28,439 bases of DNA. It comes from Lentisphaeria bacterium UBA7640. Its GTDB lineage: Bacteria > Verrucomicrobiota > Lentisphaeria > Victivallales > Victivallaceae. Numbering within the stretch: position 1 is the stretch's first letter; each line of letters starts with the position of its first letter. Of the stretch, positions 23,673-28,439 are shown one piece after another. The notes beneath the pieces were generated by a model. The model ran no database searches and was not told the DNA's origin. It saw nothing but the letters and a program-made list of their open reading frames with translations. The DNA is taken from contig DLIO01000092.1 of NCBI GenBank assembly GCA_002483765.1, positions 1-28,439 of the forward strand. Direction: 5' to 3'. A program made the translations under genes and the position numbers.

Positions 23673-25183
23673 AGTTTTGCCACTAATGGGCGATGTAACA
23701 TGTTTTCGTAAATGTCAATATATGCGCGCGCGGTGACGTCATGATTGAAGCGCTCAGCGGCCTCACGCATAATGCGAGCTTGATGAATTTCGCGTTCATC
23801 GCGAGGCAGACGATAGAATTTCATGGCTTGTTCAATAGCCCACCATAGGCCGTTGCTGTCGTAATGCTTGAATAAAAAGCCGTTACCAGTTCCCGCGTCG
23901 AAATTAAAATCTTCAACGGTATCGTGTAATCCGCCAGTATCGTGCGCAATTGGAAGTGAACCATAATATTGGCAAGCCATTTGTGGCAATCCGCAAGGTT
24001 CAAATAGTGACGGCATCAAGGTGAAATCGGAAGCAGCAAAACCCAAGTGCGATAATTCATCATTAAAGTCACAGACCGCAACCCGATGATTGAAGCCGTG
24101 ATGTTCCACTATTTCCCTGAAAACGTGCTGGTAATCACCGTTAGCAATAATAGCGATTTGAAGATTATCGGTCCAATATTCTGAAATTACCCGGTACATA
24201 ATTTCGGCGAGCAATTGACACCCTTTTTGGAGCGGATCGAGGCGCGAAGGCCAGAGTAAAAGCGGCGCAGCTTGATCTTCGTCCAAACCAATGACATGTT
24301 GAAGTGCCAATTTATTGCGGTTTTTCCCGTTAATCAAGGTTTCTGGGGTGAATTTTGCTTCTAAACATTTGTCAGTGGATGGATTAAAGGATGCATCCGG
24401 CGCGTTAAGAATTCCAAAAGCGCAGCCGGAATGGAATTTCCCGCGGATCTCATTGCGACAAGCTTCAGGAATAAAATTGTGCATACCGTCAACCACTTCA
24501 CTTAAAAACGTCGGGCTGACTGTATTAATAAAATGAGATGCAAAAATTCCAGTGGTCAGCAGGTCAACGCCATTGCATGATCTACTCTCTTCATAATTGT
24601 GTGGTGGACGTTCAAAATAGAGATTTTCCCAAAATTCGGCAGCGTCAATGCCGCGATCCTCGATCTCAGCCAAGGTAAGATGGTGGGTGTGAATATTGTG
24701 AACGGTAAACAGACATGGAATGCCTAGACGTCGCGCAAATGCCGGAATTAAACCGGTCATCCAGTCATTACAGTGAATCAGATCGGGATTGACTGCCGGT
24801 ATGATATTGTTAATTACTTCACGTTGGAATGCCAAAGCGTGCCGGATACTTTCAGCGTGATAATTGCTGTAAATTTGATCGCGATAATAAAATGCGCGGT
24901 CTTCAGCCAAATGGATCCGCGAACCTGGTAACAATGTAGTATAAACGCGAAGCTCGGAGCTTAGTAGTTTTCCAACGTCGATATTGAAGATTTTTCGATA
25001 ATGCGGCAATGCAACATGAATATCAGCGCCACGTTTGAATAATGCAGCGACTAATGATGCCGATACATCGGCGAGCCCGCCAGCTTTGGCACGGAGCGTA
25101 TTCGCCATGTTACCCATGCCGTTTGGCAAATAGGTAATTTCTGGCGTTACTACCAGAATTCTTGGATTTTTTTTGATCTTCAT
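23669..25183 (-). CDS. glgA: Glycogen synthase (GT5)
   Basis: GlgA extends alpha-1,4-glucan from ADP-glucose (EC 2.4.1.21). The 504-aa protein shows K-A-G-G-L-A-D-V (33-40), the ADP-glucose-binding K-x-G-G motif, N-D-W-M-T-G-L-I-P, F-T-V-H-N-I-H, and W-P-S-R-L-D-P-L-Q-K-G at the start of the second Rossmann domain. Near the C-terminus are S-L-F-E-P-C-G-L-P-Q-M and D-T-G-G-L-H-D-T-V, the standard GT5 active-site segments. There is an extra loop of ~15 residues (L-P-N-G-M-G-N-M-A-N) between the first strand and K-A-G-G, so the N-terminus is longer than in E. coli GlgA. It is translationally coupled to glgB and follows glgP after 84 bp. No glgC (ADP-glucose supply) is in the window. Confidence 0.93.
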   Translation of the reverse strand: MKIKKNPRILVVTPEITYLPNGMGNMANTLRAKAGGLADVSASLVAALFKRGADIHVALPHYRKIFNIDVGKLLSSELRVYTTLLPGSRIHLAEDRAFYYRDQIYSNYHAESIRHALAFQREVINNIIPAVNPDLIHCNDWMTGLIPAFARRLGIPCLFTVHNIHTHHLTLAEIEDRGIDAAEFWENLYFERPPHNYEESRSCNGVDLLTTGIFASHFINTVSPTFLSEVVDGMHNFIPEACRNEIRGKFHSGCAFGILNAPDASFNPSTDKCLEAKFTPETLINGKNRNKLALQHVIGLDEDQAAPLLLWPSRLDPLQKGCQLLAEIMYRVISEYWTDNLQIAIIANGDYQHVFREIVEHHGFNHRVAVCDFNDELSHLGFAASDFTLMPSLFEPCGLPQMACQYYGSLPIAHDTGGLHDTVEDFNFDAGTGNGFLFKHYDSNGLWWAIEQAMKFYRLPRDEREIHQARIMREAAERFNHDVTARAYIDIYENMLHRPLVAKL

Positions 25184-25267
25184 AGTTTTCTCGTCATCTA
25201 ATTATTTAAGATATTTACCGCCTCAGAACTCCAATTAGAAGTATCTCCTGTCGAAATCTGGAAAACT

Positions 25268-27823
25268 CTACTGTCCAGACCACCTCATGAAACCGGGCAT
25301 ACTGCGAGTCCAGAGGTCTCCGAGAGGCGTGACGCGGCCAGTCATGCCAAAGCGACCAGCAATTTCACAAAACATTTTATGGGTATACAGATAATTGCCA
25401 TCGCCCAATTCCTTGAAGGTTTTCATCAAAACAAAGTTACTTTTGACGATAGCGTTATGTACGTCAACAGGGCCGTAATAGATTTCAACATCAACCTCCT
25501 CAGGTTTAAGGTCAGCCAGATAGACTTTTAATGAAACGTTGAAAGAATCACAGGTGTGAATATCGTTCAGATCACATTCAGCATGCGGTTGTTCGACATG
25601 AATGCGAGGGAAATTCTTGATTAAACGCTGTTTATCGTTGACCAGAGCAACTGCATTTTGAGCATTATCTGCCATTAATCTGGTATATTCGGCACAGGCC
25701 GGTTTGTAAAATTTACTCTCGTAATCTTGGACCATCCGAGTACTTGAAAAGAGTCCTAAACCCATTTTAATAGAATTTTTCATCATTTTGATCCAACGTT
25801 TTGGAAGGTCGCCGTCTGAGCGGTCATAGAAGCATGGGATCACTTCGTTTTCTAATAAGCTGAATAGTGCGGCTGATTCATTGGCATCGGCTTCATTGAT
25901 ATTTGAATTGTCCTCATCACTAGGAATTGCCCACCCAGCATTATTATCAAATTCATAACCTTCATCCCACCAACCATCAAGAATACTGCAATGAAGTACG
26001 CCATTAATCGCGCCTTTCATGCCGGATGTACCGCTAGCTTCCTGTGGCCTGCGCGGAGTGTTTAGCCACACATCCACGCCTTGAACCATATAACGCGCTA
26101 CTGCAATGTTGTAATCATCAAGAAAAACCACGCGGTTACGCACATTTGGGCGCTGAGCATATTGAAGTACTTGACGGATTAACTCTTTGCCTTGCTCATC
26201 AGCTGGATGCGCTTTTCCTGCAAAAATGAACTGAACCGGACGATTAGGATTATTAATCAGTGCATCGAGCCGGTCTGGATCGCGCAATAACAAATCTGCG
26301 CGTTTATAAGTGGCAAAACGTCGCGCAAAACCGATAGTTAAAATATCTGGATCGAGCGCGCTTTTGGCTGAGACGTTGACGCGGTCGAAGAGATGGCGTG
26401 ACTTAAATTGCTTTTGCAGGTTTAGTCGCGCATAGCGTACTAGCGAGTGGCGGCAAAGTTCATGGCTCATCCAAAGTTCTTCATCAGGGATTGCGGCAAT
26501 GCCAGCTTCAAGTTTCTCAACTTTCGGATTTGCATCCCATCCAGAACCAAGGTAGTGATTGTAAAGGATCGCATTGTGGATGGATATCCAAGTGCGAACG
26601 TGAACACCGTTGGTAACGTGTGTAATCGGAATTTCATCCTGAGGGCGCAATGGCCATAACCGGTTCCACATTGAGCGTGCGACTTCGCCGTGCAGACGGC
26701 TGACGCCGTTGCTGTAATTAGCCATACGTAAGCCTAGTACGGTCATCGAAAATTCATGCGGATTATTGTTTTCTGCGCCGACTGCCCAGTTGATAATGCG
26801 TTCAGGTTTAATGCCAATATCAGCGCAAAGTATATCTAAATATGGGCGAACTAGGTCGGTATCAAAGGTTTCATTACCAGCCGGCACCGGTGTGTGAGTA
26901 GTAAAGACGTTAGTGCGCCAGACCACTTCAAGCGCGGCATCTGGCGTTAACCCTTTTTCTTTAATCAAGTAAGTCATGCGTGCTAGTGAAAGAAAAGCTG
27001 CGTGCCCCTCGTTCATGTGACACATCGAAGGTTCCATGCCCATTTTGGTTAGCGCGTTGAAACCACCGATACCAAGTAGCAATTCTTGGTGTAGACGTTG
27101 CCTGCGATCTGAGGTGTAAAGGCGTTCACAAATATTGCGAACATCCTGGCGATTTTGCGGTAGTTCTGTATCGAGTAGAACTAAGGTAACACAGCCAACT
27201 TCCATTTTCCAAACTGCGGCGACAGCTTCGGTGTCAAGTAAAGATATCTTGACAAATAACTCTTTTCCGTTTTTATCGCAAGCTCGGGTCAACGGCATGT
27301 GGTTAATTTTATTTTCAGGATAACGCTCAACCTGCATTCCGGTGCGGTCGAGCGTTTGCATGAAATATCCTTCACGATAAAGCAATCCGACGGCGACCAT
27401 TGGCATTTTTAAGTCAGCGGCAGCTTTCAAGTGATCTCCAGCCAACAATCCGAGACCACCAGAATAAAGGCGAACACTCTCGTGCAGCCCGTACTCCAAG
27501 GAAAAATATGCAATTTGGCGATCGGACATCTTCACTTTGTCAGTGATGTTTTTTACCTGATGTTTAAATTCCTCCTCAACGATCCTCAAGTGTCGCAGAT
27601 AAGCTGCATCTTTAGCCAGCTCTTCGAGACGGCTTTGAGGTACCATAATCAGAAATTGGCGGGTATTGCCGTGCATTTCACGCCATAAACTAATATCAAT
27701 CTTGCGGAAGAGGTCGATTGCTTCCCAATTCCAACACCACCAGAGATTGTATGATAACTCTTCAAGGAATTTCAGTTCTTTGGGCATGCATGGGGAGACG
27801 TTGTATAATTGAACATTAAGCAT
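25268..27823 (-). CDS. glgP: Alpha-glucan phosphorylase (GT35)
   Basis: The enzyme releases glucose 1-phosphate from glycogen or maltodextrin (EC 2.4.1.1), using pyridoxal phosphate. The 851-aa protein has an N-terminal DUF3417-like segment (Y-N-L-W-W-C-W-N, 25-32) typical of the bacterial/archaeal GlgP branch rather than the E. coli GlgP/MalP branch. It continues with Y-F-S-L-E-Y-G-L-H-E (106-115), N-E-G-H-A-A-F (271-277), T-T-H-T-P-V-P-A-G (308-316), A-R-R-F-A-T-Y-K-R (500-508) and E-A-S-G-T-S-G-M-K-G (595-604) with Lys603 as the PLP lysine. AAGGA lies 7-8 nt before the ATG. It is preceded by the CBM48 gene after a 132-bp gap with a branched hairpin, and leads into glgA-glgB. Confidence 0.92.
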   Translation of the reverse strand: MLNVQLYNVSPCMPKELKFLEELSYNLWWCWNWEAIDLFRKIDISLWREMHGNTRQFLIMVPQSRLEELAKDAAYLRHLRIVEEEFKHQVKNITDKVKMSDRQIAYFSLEYGLHESVRLYSGGLGLLAGDHLKAAADLKMPMVAVGLLYREGYFMQTLDRTGMQVERYPENKINHMPLTRACDKNGKELFVKISLLDTEAVAAVWKMEVGCVTLVLLDTELPQNRQDVRNICERLYTSDRRQRLHQELLLGIGGFNALTKMGMEPSMCHMNEGHAAFLSLARMTYLIKEKGLTPDAALEVVWRTNVFTTHTPVPAGNETFDTDLVRPYLDILCADIGIKPERIINWAVGAENNNPHEFSMTVLGLRMANYSNGVSRLHGEVARSMWNRLWPLRPQDEIPITHVTNGVHVRTWISIHNAILYNHYLGSGWDANPKVEKLEAGIAAIPDEELWMSHELCRHSLVRYARLNLQKQFKSRHLFDRVNVSAKSALDPDILTIGFARRFATYKRADLLLRDPDRLDALINNPNRPVQFIFAGKAHPADEQGKELIRQVLQYAQRPNVRNRVVFLDDYNIAVARYMVQGVDVWLNTPRRPQEASGTSGMKGAINGVLHCSILDGWWDEGYEFDNNAGWAIPSDEDNSNINEADANESAALFSLLENEVIPCFYDRSDGDLPKRWIKMMKNSIKMGLGLFSSTRMVQDYESKFYKPACAEYTRLMADNAQNAVALVNDKQRLIKNFPRIHVEQPHAECDLNDIHTCDSFNVSLKVYLADLKPEEVDVEIYYGPVDVHNAIVKSNFVLMKTFKELGDGNYLYTHKMFCEIAGRFGMTGRVTPLGDLWTRSMPGFMRWSGQ

Positions 27824-27882
27824 AAATAAATCCTTGGTTTTGTTATCGTATCTTAGTTAATTTTTTTTATTGGTATAAAATT

Positions 27883-27936
27883 AATGGCGCTTACTCGAAG
27901 CTCCTACGTTTAATTGGAGTTTTGGTAAGTGCCATT
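27883..27936 (-). promoter_or_regulatory. Branched hairpin between the CBM48 gene and glgP
   Basis: On the minus strand AATGGC-A-CTTAC pairs with GTAAG-C-GCCATT (11 pairs, one A/C mismatch), enclosing an inner CTCC/GGAG stem. AT-rich DNA with a short T stretch follows. It lies 20 nt after the CBM48 stop and 59 nt before glgP. It could be a leaky terminator, an mRNA-processing site or a 3'-end stabiliser that sets different levels of the two products. Confidence 0.5.
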
Positions 27937-27955
27937 CGCGTTGTATTGAAGAAAA

Positions 27956-28294
27956 TTAAATTTCGATCTCAAGTACGCTGTTGAGCGTGCCCATATCGTT
28001 AGGCGTGAATTTTGGGTTGTTTGGGTCGATGCACCAAGTGTCATTAATGCAGAACTTGTACTGATAAGAACCCGGCGCCAGCAACAAAGTACACTGGAAA
28101 GTGCCGTCACCATTTTTATCTTTCAGTATTTTGTCGTTTGGTTGCCAATCATTGAAACAACCAGCGACAGAAACAGTACTTCCTATATCCGCTGCGATAA
28201 AGAAAACATGGCGTTTTTTCTTTTTGATAGGTTTTGACGCAGCTGGAATGCTCTTGTTTTTCGTGGCCTTAGCGATTTTTTCCTTCGTGGTCAT
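27956..28294 (-). CDS. Stand-alone glycogen-binding (CBM48/AMPK-type) protein
   Basis: The 112-aa protein is a lysine-rich N-terminal tail (1-28, P-I-K-K-K-K-R) followed by a single glycogen-binding domain. The domain shows V-S-V-A-G-C-F-N-D-W (41-50), L-A-P-G-S-Y-Q-Y-K-F (72-81), T-W-C-I-D-P-N-N-P (86-94) and a final L-N-S-V-L-E-I. These match the AMPK-beta/isoamylase-N pattern, with Trp50 and Trp87 in the places of the two sugar-stacking tryptophans. No catalytic domain is present, so it likely binds glycogen as a regulator, scaffold or targeting protein. AGAGGTG precedes the ATG. It is the first gene of the cluster, ahead of glgP-glgA-glgB on the minus strand, and has its own strong promoter. 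Confidence 0.82.
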   Translation of the reverse strand: MTTKEKIAKATKNKSIPAASKPIKKKKRHVFFIAADIGSTVSVAGCFNDWQPNDKILKDKNGDGTFQCTLLLAPGSYQYKFCINDTWCIDPNNPKFTPNDMGTLNSVLEIEI

Positions 28295-28349
28295 AATTCA
28301 CCTCTCTATTTTGTTTAAAAGATTAAACTTCACGCTTAATACTACATTT

Positions 28350-28378
28350 ACTATAATGCAATGATTTTATAATTTCAA
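28350..28378 (-). promoter_or_regulatory. Sigma-70-like promoter of the glycogen cluster
   Basis: On the minus strand TTGAAA (28378-28373), a 17-bp spacer and TATAGT (28355-28350), 55 nt before the CBM48 ATG. Both hexamers and spacing are close to consensus, the best promoter in the window. Confidence 0.55.
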
Positions 28379-28439
28379 GAGGGATTGTTTTCTATAAACA
28401 ACATAAACAAATGAGAGCAGCAATTCCGAATGAACATGA

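Noticed and set aside
23722..23776. ATGCGCGCGCG and ACGCATAATGCGA near the 3' end of glgA
   Set aside because: Both lie in coding sequence, each only part of the palindrome; no full dyad is formed.
28411..28439. ATG at 28411 open to the right edge (M-R-A-A-I-P-N-E-H)
   Set aside because: Only nine codons are visible and no ribosome site precedes it; it may be a divergent gene start but cannot be supported.

Overview
The window looks like chromosomal DNA of a Gram-negative bacterium: lpxA and kdsD belong to lipid A/Kdo synthesis. It is AT-leaning and has no rRNA, tRNA or CRISPR array that I can see. The gene styles (550-aa cofactor-independent phosphoglycerate mutase, uronate isomerase, a eukaryote-like GH13_8-type branching enzyme, TPR plus alpha/beta-hydrolase proteins) would suit the PVC superphylum, possibly Lentisphaerota/Verrucomicrobiota. 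That placement is an inference of low confidence.

Layout. (1) Bases 1-3832 are an accessory, damaged region. A TPR gene enters from the left edge and its base composition drops abruptly near 600-660. Its 3' end runs out of frame into the C-terminal half of an alpha/beta hydrolase. Two AT-rich genes for secreted proteins of unknown function follow. The second ends inside an 80-bp tandem duplication carrying GGGGTCTGTCCC, and just downstream lies a scrap of a Y1/REP-associated (HUH) transposase. (2) 3833-7115 is a plus-strand cluster: MFS transporter, hisE, hisG, kdsD. The hisE-hisG pair resembles the actinobacterial type. (3) 7124-11269 is a minus-strand run (transcribed right to left): uxaC, yihY/brkB-like membrane protein, CrtI-like FAD oxidoreductase. 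(4) 11525-14694 on plus: lpxA, gpmI and an acidic protein of unknown function. (5) 14769-15845 on minus: a Gfo/Idh/MocA oxidoreductase with a structured leader. (6) 16216-21652 on plus: PHP-domain protein, tatD, nudC, then an unusual 840-aa fusion of an alpha/beta hydrolase with a CAT-like HHxxxDG acyltransferase domain. (7) 21657-28294 on minus: a glycogen cluster, in transcription order a stand-alone CBM48 protein, glgP, glgA, glgB.

How genes work together. The glycogen cluster supplies chain elongation (GlgA), branching (GlgB), phosphorolysis (GlgP) and a small glycogen-binding protein; no glgC or debranching enzyme is in view. HisE and HisG act in the first two steps of histidine synthesis. 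KdsD and LpxA feed lipopolysaccharide synthesis. UxaC begins hexuronate catabolism.

The most distinctive non-coding feature is a 31-bp GC-rich palindrome found three times (9853, 14065, 19082), each time between two co-directional genes. The most distinctive protein is the hydrolase-acyltransferase fusion.
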